DNA of 7,937 nucleotides from an uncultured Flammeovirgaceae bacterium. GTDB taxonomy: Bacteria > Bacteroidota > Bacteroidia > Cytophagales > Cyclobacteriaceae. The notes beneath the pieces are model-generated. The model was not told where the DNA came from. It saw nothing but the letters and a program-made list of their open reading frames with translations, and searched no databases. This document shows positions 1 to 7,237 of this stretch, piece after piece (position 1 is the stretch's first letter; each line of letters opens with the position of its first letter). A program made the translations under genes and the position numbers. The DNA is taken from positions 1 to 7,937 of the forward strand of contig CAMPJM010000171.1 in assembly GCA_946886805.1 (NCBI GenBank). The letters are read 5' to 3'.

Positions 1-1314
1 AATTGTCCAACTGTAAAAAAAGTAATAGTTGTAGAACGGCTTGAATGGGGAGTAAAAATGGTAGAAGGTAGAGATGTCTGGTACCATGAAGAAGAGAAAA
101 AAGCATCAAAAGTTTGCGAGCCGGAAATTATGGATGCCGAAGATATATTATTTATACTTTATACCTCTGGCTCCACGGGCAAACCAAAAGGCGTAGTCCA
201 TACTTGTGGTGGCTATATGGTGTACACAGATTACACCTTTAGAAACGTTTTTCAGTATGAAGAAAGCGATATTTTCTGGTGTACGGCAGATATTGGCTGG
301 GTTACCGGTCATTCGTATATAATTTATGGCCCTTTGTTGGCAGGAGCCACCACGCTTATGTTTGAAGGAACGCCCAGCTATCCTGATAATGGTAGATTTT
401 GGCAAGTCATAGACAAGCATAGTGTCAACATTTTTTACACTGCCCCCACTGCTATCAGAGCATTGATGGCTGGCAATATAGACGATGTGCTTTCTTATAG
501 CCTGGATTCCTTGAAAATTTTGGGGTCGGTAGGCGAACCTATAAATGAAGAGGCATGGCATTGGTACAATTTGCATGTTGGCAAAGAAAATTGTCCGATA
601 GTTGATACCTGGTGGCAAACAGAAACAGCAGGAATTATGCTTTCACCCATAGCAAATGTCACAAAAACAAAACCTGGGTATGCTACCTTTCCCCTCCCAG
701 GCGTACAACCTATTTTACTTGATGCCGATGGCAAAGAGATTACTGAAAATGGAGTAGAGGGTTTGCTTTGTATGAAATTTCCCTGGCCGGGAATATTAAG
801 AACTACCTATGGCGACCATGAGCGGTGCAAATTAACCTATTTTTCTACCTTCAAAGGCATGTATTTTACAGGAGATGGCGCCAAAAAAGATGAAAATGGT
901 TTTAGGATTATAGGCCGTGTAGACGATGTTATAAATGTTTCAGGTCATAGGTTTGGCACCGCAGAAATTGAAAGTGCCATTAACGAACATCCAAATGTTA
1001 CTGAATCAGCTGTTGTAGGATATCCTCATGATATCAAAGGGCAAGGGATCTATGCATATGTGATTTGTAAAGATGAAATTGAAAATGAGGCGATAGAAAG
1101 GGAAGAGATTATTGAAAAAGTGGTTAAACATATCGGAAAAATAGCGAAGCCCGAAAAAATTCAATTTGTAAAGGGGCTTCCAAAGACCCGATCTGGTAAA
1201 ATAATGAGGCGAATATTGAGAAAGATAGCAGAAGGCAATACTTCAAACCTCGGAGACACCTCCACTTTACTTGATCCGGATGTCATTAATGAGATAATGG
1301 AAGGAAAGTTGTAA
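1..1314 (+). CDS. acs: Acetyl-CoA synthetase (AMP-forming), C-terminal part, 5' end cut by window
   Basis: This enzyme activates acetate with ATP and CoA through acetyl-AMP, in the cytoplasm. The frame is open from base 1 with no start needed; 437 residues are visible. By alignment from memory to the ~652-residue enterobacterial enzyme, about 210 N-terminal residues lie outside the window. Motifs in visible numbering are the P-loop [11 protein letters not shown] (54-64), the WWQTETAG core (204-211), YFTGDGA (288-294), [13 protein letters not shown] (305-317) and the C-terminal KTRSGK, whose last Lys (400) is the catalytic and acetylation-controlled lysine (Lys609 in Salmonella). Residues matching the Salmonella acetate pocket (Val310, Thr311, Val386, Trp414) are all present, which favours acetate over larger acids. 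Two positions matching CoA-contact residues differ: Asn335 is Ser and Arg584 is Val. Control by lysine acetylation is plausible from the conserved motif. The stop is TAA. The family is certain; the gene name is very likely. Confidence 0.96.
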   Translation, partial: NCPTVKKVIVVERLEWGVKMVEGRDVWYHEEEKKASKVCEPEIMDAEDILFILYTSGSTGKPKGVVHTCGGYMVYTDYTFRNVFQYEESDIFWCTADIGWVTGHSYIIYGPLLAGATTLMFEGTPSYPDNGRFWQVIDKHSVNIFYTAPTAIRALMAGNIDDVLSYSLDSLKILGSVGEPINEEAWHWYNLHVGKENCPIVDTWWQTETAGIMLSPIANVTKTKPGYATFPLPGVQPILLDADGKEITENGVEGLLCMKFPWPGILRTTYGDHERCKLTYFSTFKGMYFTGDGAKKDENGFRIIGRVDDVINVSGHRFGTAEIESAINEHPNVTESAVVGYPHDIKGQGIYAYVICKDEIENEAIEREEIIEKVVKHIGKIAKPEKIQFVKGLPKTRSGKIMRRILRKIAEGNTSNLGDTSTLLDPDVINEIMEGKL

Positions 1315-1349
1315 ACTCCTACCACTTGCGACTATAACTTGTAAGAAAA

Positions 1350-1385
1350 ACGGAGAATTTTTAAGTCATCCTGAAAATTCTCCGT
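1350..1385 (-). terminator. Perfect 12-bp inverted repeat behind acs, terminator-like on the minus strand
   Basis: The arms ACGGAGAATTTT (1350-1361) and AAAATTCTCCGT (1374-1385) are exact reverse complements around a 12-nt loop, 35 nt after the acs stop. On the + strand no T-run follows the stem. On the - strand the stem is followed by TTTTTCTT, so it looks like an intrinsic terminator for antisense transcripts. It may still end or stabilise the acs mRNA as a plain hairpin. The loop contains GTCATCCTG, so a degenerate intergenic repeat is another possibility. Confidence 0.5.
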
Positions 1386-1457
1386 ACTAAGGACATGACA
1401 ATCTGGATGTTCTAATGCACCGGACTTAATAATAATCACAATATTATTTTTTAATAA

Positions 1458-1488
1458 TTTTATATTTTAGTTGTAAGTCTTATATTTA
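1458..1488 (+). promoter_or_regulatory. Candidate promoter of the efflux operon
   Basis: The Bacteroidota primary sigma factor recognises TTTG, 19-21 nt, then TAnnTTTG. Here TTTT (1458-1461), a 19-nt spacer and TATATTTA (1481-1488) fit with one mismatch in each element. It lies about 90 nt before the adaptor start in an AT-rich stretch (about 1430-1490), where such matches also arise by chance. An operon promoter is expected in this gap because acs is followed by a hairpin and 261 non-coding bases. Confidence 0.3.
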
Positions 1489-1501
1489 AAAGGAATTTAG
1501 G

Positions 1502-1540
1502 GATCTCCTCAAAAAGGATGATCTTGAATCACCAATCAAG
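1502..1540 (+). other. Two adjacent small hairpins in the efflux operon leader
   Basis: The first hairpin pairs GATCTCCT (1502-1509) with AGGA-T-GATC (1515-1523), leaving one bulged T and a 5-nt loop. The second pairs CTTGAAT (1523-1529) with AATCAAG (1534-1540), with one mismatch and the 4-nt loop CACC. They share base 1523, so they are neighbours or alternatives. Both would lie in the untranslated leader if transcription starts near 1495. No known riboswitch is recognised, and chance cannot be excluded. Confidence 0.25.
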
Positions 1541-1575
1541 GAAAAACGAGCTTCAAAAATATTTAACCAGCCGAT

Positions 1576-2847
1576 ATGAAAAAGAAAATAATCATTCCTG
1601 TTACAATTTTTCTATTGCTGATTATTGCCTACTTCTGGCTTGCTCCCGGATCTTCACAGGAAAACTCAGATTTATTTATTACAGCGGAAAAAGGCACCTT
1701 TCAGATTGATATCACCACATCAGGCGAACTTGAAGCAAAGAACTCAGTTAAGATTCCCGGGCCTAACGTAAGGTCGGTGGGTATCTGGCAAATAAAAATA
1801 GATAATTTGGTAGAAGAAGGCACCCTGGTTAAAAAAGGGGATTACATTGCCACCCTGGATAAATCTGAATTATCCACTAAAATGATGAATGCCGATACCG
1901 AGCTTCAAAAGACATCTTCACAGTTTTCACAGGCGCAATTAGATTCCGCACTTACCTTGAGACAGGCTCGTGATGAGTTGATTAATTTGAAATATGCGGT
2001 AACAGAACGCCAGATAGTTGTAGAACAATCGCAATTTGAACCGCCAGCAACCATCAAACAAGCAGAAATTGATAAAGAAAAGGCGGAGAGAGCTTACCAG
2101 CAAGCAAAAGAGAACTACAAGATCAAATTGCAGCAAGCAAAAGCAAAAATGCAGGAAGTGGCTGCAAATTTGGCAAGGGCCGAAAGGGATCTTAAAACCA
2201 TGCAGGACCTCATCCAGTCTTTTACGATAACGGCCCCGGAAGAAGGAATGGTGGTATATGTCAGAGACTGGAATGGAAGCAGAAGAGCTACCGGCTCTCA
2301 GATATCCGCCTTTGATCCAATTGTTGCCACGCTTCCGGATCTCACCACCATGATTTCCAAAACGTACATAAATGAAGTAGATATCCGAAAAATCTCTGAA
2401 GGACAAAAAGTAATGATTGGGCTTGATGCTTTTCCTGAAAAGCGACTTACAGGGAGCGTGATGAGTGTTTCGAATGTAGGCGAGCAGAAGCCAAATTCAG
2501 ATGCCAAAGTTTATCAGGTTAATATTATCATCAACGAATCTGATACTACCCTGCGCCCTGCCATGACAACCAGCAATACAATTATATCAGAAGTGCTGGA
2601 AGACGCAATTTTTATTCCTCTAGAATGCTTGCACAGCCAGGGCGACACCCTAACCTATGTTTATAAGCAAGATGGATTGGCTACCTTGCGGCAGGAGGTG
2701 AAAATTGGAAAATCAAACACCAATGAAGTAGTGATCCATGCGGGATTAAATGAAGGTGAAAAAATATATCTTTCGCGGCCAAAGGGCAATGACGAAGGCA
2801 AGCTGGTATTGTTAGAAGAGACTCCAACTACAGCCAGCTCCCATTAG
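1576..2847 (+). CDS. Periplasmic adaptor (membrane fusion) subunit of an ABC efflux system, MacA/HlyD-like
   Basis: This 423-residue inner-membrane-anchored adaptor should link the permease encoded next to the TolC-like channel. A basic start (MKKK) is followed by one membrane anchor (about residues 5-22) with no lipobox Cys, so it is not a lipoprotein. Next come the first half of the lipoyl/barrel-sandwich domain (about 38-97), a long coiled-coil hairpin rich in Gln, Ala, Glu and Lys (about 98-215, turn near FEPPA at 154-158), the second lipoyl half beginning at ITAPEEGMVVYV (218-229), a beta-barrel (about 255-345, including the LRPAMTTS stretch) and a membrane-proximal domain (about 345-415, including LNEGEKIYL). 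ATG 1576 is chosen because it places the anchor at the N-terminus; no Shine-Dalgarno is visible. It is the first gene of a three-gene operon, with a 2-nt gap to the permease. The family is clear; the substrate is unknown. Confidence 0.9.
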   Translation: MKKKIIIPVTIFLLLIIAYFWLAPGSSQENSDLFITAEKGTFQIDITTSGELEAKNSVKIPGPNVRSVGIWQIKIDNLVEEGTLVKKGDYIATLDKSELSTKMMNADTELQKTSSQFSQAQLDSALTLRQARDELINLKYAVTERQIVVEQSQFEPPATIKQAEIDKEKAERAYQQAKENYKIKLQQAKAKMQEVAANLARAERDLKTMQDLIQSFTITAPEEGMVVYVRDWNGSRRATGSQISAFDPIVATLPDLTTMISKTYINEVDIRKISEGQKVMIGLDAFPEKRLTGSVMSVSNVGEQKPNSDAKVYQVNIIINESDTTLRPAMTTSNTIISEVLEDAIFIPLECLHSQGDTLTYVYKQDGLATLRQEVKIGKSNTNEVVIHAGLNEGEKIYLSRPKGNDEGKLVLLEETPTTASSH

Positions 2848-2849
2848 TA

Positions 2850-4193
2850 ATGAAAGAAAAAATTTTAGCGAATTTTTATATAGCGTTTGAAGCTGTTTTA
2901 GCAAATAAGCTCCGCTCTGTACTCACGGCGTTAGGGATTATTTTTGGAGTTGCTGCTGTTATATCAATGCTGGCTATTGGGAATGGCGCACAGCAGGAAA
3001 TTTTGGAGCAGATAAAACTCGTTGGCGTAAATAATATCGTCATCACCCCGATTATAGAACAAACTGAAGAAAAGGTAACAGACGATGCTTCGGCGAAGTC
3101 TGACAAAAAAAGCTTTACGCCGGGACTCCACATGGAAGACGTAAAAGCAATACAGCACATTCTACCCAATATTGAAAAAGTAAGCCCTGAGATTTTAGTA
3201 GAAACTTATATCATTAAAGGTGGCACCAGGCGATCTGCCAAATTGGTAGGTGTTACCCCCAACTTTTTTCAAATTGCGAATTTTACTATTTCCAGTGGAA
3301 AGATGTTTAATAATAAGCAAATGGTTAATGGTGGGCCGGTCTGCATTATTGGAAAAGGCATTCAGGTGAAATTTTTCAGTGATGAGGATCCAATAGGAAA
3401 AATGATAAAATGCGGACCTCACTGGCTGAAAATAATAGGGGTCTTAGATGAAAGGTTCATCTCCGACGAGTCAATAGACAATCTTGGTATAAGGGATTAT
3501 AACATGGATGTTTATGCGCCCATACAAACATTGCTCATAAGGTATGAAAACCGGGCTTTGTTAACAGAGGCGATGGTCAAAGGGGAGCAAGCAAGATTAC
3601 AAAACGGCGGAGCTGGCGGGGAGGGGCAGTCGGCGGTAAATTACCACCAAATAGACAGACTGGTCGTTCAAGTTGAAAATACCGAATCGTTAAGTGCCAC
3701 GGCCGAGGTGATTTCCCGCCTGTTAAAAAGGAGGCATTATGATGTAATAGATTATGAAATCACCATACCTGAGCTTTTGCTGAAACAGCAACAAAGAACT
3801 AAAAGCATTTTTAACATAGTTTTGGGCGCCATAGCAGGGATTTCTTTATTGGTGGGGGGAATAGGGATCATGAATATCATGCTGGCCTCGGTTCTGGAAA
3901 GAATTAAAGAAATTGGACTACGGCTATCTATTGGTGCCAAAAAAGTCGATATAATCCTTCAATTTCTTTTTGAAGCCATTATGATCAGTATATCAGGAGG
4001 AATAATAGGGGTTATACTAGGCATCACCATAGCAACCATAGTTGCAAAAGTTGCTGAAATTCCTACCATCATTACATTTTTTTCCATTGTTATTTCTTTC
4101 GGTGTAGCTGCGACAATAGGCTTGATATTCGGCATTGCCCCGGCCAGGAAAGCAGCCAATCAAGATCCCATAACCTCACTACGATATGAATAA
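2850..4193 (+). CDS. MacB-type ABC transporter permease without ATPase domain
   Basis: This 447-residue inner-membrane permease belongs to the MacB/FtsX fold. It has one N-terminal helix (about 22-44), a large periplasmic domain (about 45-315) and three C-terminal helices (about 320-347, 370-397, 405-430). Signature stretches are LLVGGIGIMNIMLASV (333-348), ERIKEIGLRLSIGAKK (350-365) followed by QFLFEAI, and the C-terminal PARKAANQDPITSLRYE (431-447), all close to E. coli MacB from memory. E. coli MacB is about 648 residues because an ATPase is fused at its N-terminus. Here there is no Walker A, Walker B or ABC signature, and no ATPase gene adjoins. In this family the protein transmits ATPase motion to periplasmic partners rather than forming a classic channel. 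Compared with MacB the periplasmic domain carries a Lys/Asp/Ser-rich segment (about 70-92) and a Gly-rich insertion (about 235-266). The gene starts 2 nt after the adaptor stop and overlaps the next gene by 8 nt, so coupled translation is likely. Confidence 0.9.
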   Translation: MKEKILANFYIAFEAVLANKLRSVLTALGIIFGVAAVISMLAIGNGAQQEILEQIKLVGVNNIVITPIIEQTEEKVTDDASAKSDKKSFTPGLHMEDVKAIQHILPNIEKVSPEILVETYIIKGGTRRSAKLVGVTPNFFQIANFTISSGKMFNNKQMVNGGPVCIIGKGIQVKFFSDEDPIGKMIKCGPHWLKIIGVLDERFISDESIDNLGIRDYNMDVYAPIQTLLIRYENRALLTEAMVKGEQARLQNGGAGGEGQSAVNYHQIDRLVVQVENTESLSATAEVISRLLKRRHYDVIDYEITIPELLLKQQQRTKSIFNIVLGAIAGISLLVGGIGIMNIMLASVLERIKEIGLRLSIGAKKVDIILQFLFEAIMISISGGIIGVILGITIATIVAKVAEIPTIITFFSIVISFGVAATIGLIFGIAPARKAANQDPITSLRYE

Positions 4194-5679
4194 AATTCCG
4201 AAGTTGTTATTTTTCATCGCTTTTATTTTTCAATCTCTAACAGGGCTCGCCCAAAATACCAGTAGCGACTCAATTGATTTTACGCTGGAGAGGATTATTG
4301 ATTTTGCCAGGGACAATTCCTCGCGAGCGCTACAGGCTGAGAACAGGAAAGAAAATAGATATTGGCAATACCGAACCTACCTGTCAAATTATAAACCCCA
4401 GCTTTCATTAAGCGGAAGGCTACCCGAATTCAGAAGATCTGTTGTTGCTGTCCAGCAGGAAAGCGGGGCATATAGGTTTCAGCCAGTGACCAACAATATA
4501 ATAGACCTTAATCTGAGGTTGAGCCAAACAATAGGCGCAACGGGTGGAGAGATCTTCATTAATTCTCAGGCTCAACGATTTGATGATCTAAACGAGCCTC
4601 GATTTACACAATACAGTGGCAATCCGGCTATTTTAGGTTTCGTTCAGCCATTGTTTGCTTACAACAGACTGCGCTGGGATAAAAAAATAGAACCGCTCCG
4701 CTATGAGGAGTCTCTAAAAGGGTATCAGGAAGACCTGGAACAGGTGGCCGTGAATGCTACAGATCTATTTTTTGACCTGCTATTGCAACAAGTAAATTTG
4801 GAAATAGCACTTAAAAATCTGGGGAATAACGATACCATCTATAAAATTGGGCAAGGGAGATATAATCTTGGTAAGATTGCCGAAAACGATCTGATGCAAT
4901 TAGAACTGAATGTTTTAAACTCTCAACAGGATGTATCGCAGGCAGAACTCGAACTCGAAACAGCTACTCTTAGGCTCAAAACATTCATTGGTTGGACCAG
5001 CGAAGAAAAGTTTAACCTCATACTCCCGGATGAAATCCCAACCTTTGAGGTGGATGAACAAATTGCATTAAGAGAAGCGCGGAACAATCGCTCGGCAGCA
5101 GTTTCTTTCAAAAGACAGCTATTGCAGGCCGACGCACAAATAGCTGAGGCTAAAGGGGCAAGTGGCTTAAACATTGACGTGTATGGCTCGGTAGGCTTAA
5201 CAAACAGGGGCAATTCTATAAGTGATATATATGTGAATCCTAATGACCAGCAAGCTTTAACAATTGGATTTGATATCCCTATTGTAGACTGGGGAAGGCA
5301 GAAGTCCATGAGAAAAACTGCAGAGGCAAACAAGAATCTTGTGGAGCAAACCATTAGTCAGGATGAAGTGAATTTTGACCAGGAAATTTATACGCAGGTT
5401 AAACGTTTTAAGATGCTAAGAAACCAGCTAAAGATTACTTTTAAAGCTGATATTATTTCTCACGACAGATATGAAATAGCGAAGAACCGGTATTTAATTG
5501 GGAAAATTAGCATTACCGATTTGAATATAGCCCTACAGGACAAAGATCTGGCAAAGCGCGCATACATAAGTTCGCTAAGGAATTTTTGGACTTCCTATTA
5601 TAATCTTCGCCTCTTGACCTTATATGACTTTGCAAGCAACCAACCGATTTACTACGAAGATGAGGAGACGTCTTATTAA
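4186..5679 (+). CDS. TolC-family outer-membrane efflux channel
   Basis: This 497-residue outer-membrane protein should form the exit duct of the tripartite pump. An N-terminal signal peptide (about residues 1-22, hydrophobic core LLFFIAFIF, ending LTGLAQ with cleavage near Ala22/Gln23) directs export. The mature part has the two-fold OEP layout: NRYW/YLSNYKPQLSLSG (58-77) leads the first half, with GRYNLGKIAENDLMQLEL at 224-241 and a long helical region to about 268. The second half has DIPIVDWGRQK (363-373) and the matching NRYLIGKISITDLNIAL at 434-450. These two RYxxGKI-type helical stretches are the internal repeat of TolC. The C-terminus ends in an acidic tail. ATG 4186 overlaps the permease stop (ATGAATAA, 8 nt), which fixes the start and suggests coupled translation. 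The family is certain; the partner assignment rests on operon context. Confidence 0.93.
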   Translation: MNKIPKLLFFIAFIFQSLTGLAQNTSSDSIDFTLERIIDFARDNSSRALQAENRKENRYWQYRTYLSNYKPQLSLSGRLPEFRRSVVAVQQESGAYRFQPVTNNIIDLNLRLSQTIGATGGEIFINSQAQRFDDLNEPRFTQYSGNPAILGFVQPLFAYNRLRWDKKIEPLRYEESLKGYQEDLEQVAVNATDLFFDLLLQQVNLEIALKNLGNNDTIYKIGQGRYNLGKIAENDLMQLELNVLNSQQDVSQAELELETATLRLKTFIGWTSEEKFNLILPDEIPTFEVDEQIALREARNNRSAAVSFKRQLLQADAQIAEAKGASGLNIDVYGSVGLTNRGNSISDIYVNPNDQQALTIGFDIPIVDWGRQKSMRKTAEANKNLVEQTISQDEVNFDQEIYTQVKRFKMLRNQLKITFKADIISHDRYEIAKNRYLIGKISITDLNIALQDKDLAKRAYISSLRNFWTSYYNLRLLTLYDFASNQPIYYEDEETSY

Positions 5680-5690
5680 TTGCTGCCAAA

Positions 5691-5730
5691 ACGGTATAAA
5701 AGGATGAAGCAACCTTCGAATTATTTCCGT
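5691..5730 (-). terminator. Imperfect hairpin between convergent operons, possible terminator
   Basis: In the 70-nt gap between two converging stop codons, ACGG (5691-5694) pairs with CCGT (5727-5730), ATAA with TTAT, and AAGG (5700-5703) with CCTT (5713-5716), around a 9-nt loop with small internal loops. On the - strand only a short T-run (about 4) follows, and on the + strand none. It may end one or both operons, but the stem is weak. Confidence 0.3.
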
Positions 5731-5749
5731 GCTGACCATTGATTGATCG

Positions 5750-7237
5750 TTACATCCAGTTTTCATTTTTACTTTCTACATAATAAACGACATAGTCGAC
5801 CAAAGCTGTTGCGGTAGATAAAGCAATATAAGGGAGCAAAATTTTACCACCAGCAGTAATAAAAAGAACATCGGCCAATTGATGATTCCGTTGATATATA
5901 CTTTGGCGAATATGCACTTGTTGGATCTTCTTCCAATTTAACAAGGTGTATTTTCTCCCCCATGCTCCCGACAATAATTGTATTCCTTCAGCAGGGGTTT
6001 CCCATCGAAAATTTTTCCAGGCTTTATAATAAAAAGCGGTTACATAAATTAATATCAGAATAAAACCCGCTGCCCACCATCCTATCCAATACCATGAAAT
6101 CAACATAGATATAATTGAAAATGGTAAGCCAATAGTTAAAGCTTTTCTTTTCCAATACTCAGGTTGAATTTTATTGGCATCTTCATGTCGGAAACCTGTG
6201 AACGTCTGGTACGAATCAGAGAGTTTTAACAATTCAGAAAAGGACAAAATAGGGATCTGGATGTGTTTTTTTACATTCTTATCGTTGTTCCCCACTACCT
6301 GAATGTGCATAATCCAATAGTCAAATTTTCTCCTTAACCAGGAAGCTTTCCAATTTAGGATCTGGACTTTATTCAGAGGAATGGTTTTTTGTTCTCTGTT
6401 AAAAAGACCAAAAGCAATTTTCCAGTCCTTTCCACTGTCTGTTAGTTTAAAATCAAAGAATTTAATAACTGTTCGGGCAATAGAAAAGAGGAGCGAAATA
6501 ACGGCCACGCCCAACAATAACACGCAAACTAAATAGGCCGTCTGGCTAAGTTCCCTGGCATAAGTATTAATATAATCTTGCTCATCAAAATCAAAAATCT
6601 GCTTTATCTCTTCCAATAAGTTGAATCCAACAGCCACTAAAATTAAAAATGCTTCAAGATGATTAGCCGTCAAACTCAGTTTGATCAGATCTTTGAACTT
6701 TAGATTATAAACGGAGGCTTGAGGAGAGGGATTTTCAGAATGAGGTTCTTCGCCGGAAGTTTTATTATCCATAAGCAGATTCTTAAGGTCTTCTGCCTTT
6801 CCTACAGCAAGTGCATCGAGCTGTACTTCAACTTTCTCGCTTCCCGTAGCGTCAAAAGAAACTTTAGCCACGTCCAATGCCTGCTGCCATACATTTTGCT
6901 CCAGATGTACAGCTTGAATGTTCGCAAAAGGAATGCTTAAAGTCTCCTTCTTCAGCCAGCCAGATTTGATAATAAGGTTGCCTTCGCTGAGATAGAAGGT
7001 TTTAAACCAGTAACTAATGACCGTACCCACAAGGCTTATCAAACAAAAAACTACTATAATTGCTAAAATTGACAGCGAGTTTTCATCCTTTTCATCTTTG
7101 AAAAGATAAAGCACCAACACCGGCCAAAACCCTTTCAGTAATTTAAGAGAGGTGCTCCATAATATTATAAAAATGGCGGCAGGTGATTGCCTTTGAGGCA
7201 TATTCCAGAAATTCTGACTATTTGTGAGTGTCTCCAT
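5750..7237 (-). CDS. YdbT-like membrane protein with three bacterial PH (bPH2/DUF304) domains
   Basis: This 495-residue integral membrane protein is close in length to Bacillus YdbT. It reads as three repeats of a hydrophobic helix pair followed by a bPH2 domain: helices about 21-46 and 55-77 then domain about 78-155; helices about 186-206 and 233-258 then domain about 260-338; helices about 367-404 then domain about 406-485. Each domain holds a hydrophobic-Gln core: NIQAV (106-110), KVQIL (290-294) and KIQQV (437-441), each preceded by a Gly-aromatic/basic strand. A polar linker, probably disordered, lies at about 158-177. The N-terminal PQRQSP (14-19) supports ATG 7237 over the internal Met13, since family members from memory have it roughly ten residues in. 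The start lies inside the upstream gene (20-nt overlap, +1 frame), indicating translational coupling. In Bacillus the ydbST pair is SigW-controlled and linked to resistance to a circular bacteriocin; its biochemical role is not known to me, nor is the role here. Confidence 0.88.
   Translation of the reverse strand: METLTNSQNFWNMPQRQSPAAIFIILWSTSLKLLKGFWPVLVLYLFKDEKDENSLSILAIIVVFCLISLVGTVISYWFKTFYLSEGNLIIKSGWLKKETLSIPFANIQAVHLEQNVWQQALDVAKVSFDATGSEKVEVQLDALAVGKAEDLKNLLMDNKTSGEEPHSENPSPQASVYNLKFKDLIKLSLTANHLEAFLILVAVGFNLLEEIKQIFDFDEQDYINTYARELSQTAYLVCVLLLGVAVISLLFSIARTVIKFFDFKLTDSGKDWKIAFGLFNREQKTIPLNKVQILNWKASWLRRKFDYWIMHIQVVGNNDKNVKKHIQIPILSFSELLKLSDSYQTFTGFRHEDANKIQPEYWKRKALTIGLPFSIISMLISWYWIGWWAAGFILILIYVTAFYYKAWKNFRWETPAEGIQLLSGAWGRKYTLLNWKKIQQVHIRQSIYQRNHQLADVLFITAGGKILLPYIALSTATALVDYVVYYVESKNENWM

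Noticed and set aside
1..57. Start of acs at ATG 58
   Set aside because: The frame is open back to base 1 and the upstream residues match Acs, so ATG 58 is an internal Met and the gene is cut by the window edge.
148..618. 156-codon minus-strand open frame inside acs
   Set aside because: It lies entirely antisense to strongly conserved Acs motifs, with no family resemblance.
1518..1709. Small + strand open frame overlapping the adaptor start
   Set aside because: It overlaps the membrane anchor of the adaptor in another frame, has no recognisable motif, and the adaptor frame is clearly the coding one.
1939..2406. 155-codon minus-strand open frame inside the adaptor gene
   Set aside because: It is antisense to the coiled-coil region; the Cys/Phe-rich translation is a mirror of Lys/Gln-rich codons.
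2850..4193. Permease as a broken MacB that lost its ATPase by truncation
   Set aside because: The N-terminus starts cleanly at a plausible ATG 2 nt after the previous stop and contains a normal first helix; stand-alone permeases of this fold are common, so no sign of decay.
4923..5354. 143-codon minus-strand open frame inside the TolC-like gene
   Set aside because: It is a Ser/Leu-rich antisense shadow of the OEP region with no start signal or motif.
6719..6940. 73-codon + strand open frame inside the YdbT-like gene
   Set aside because: It is antisense to the first PH domain and following linker, with no supporting evidence.
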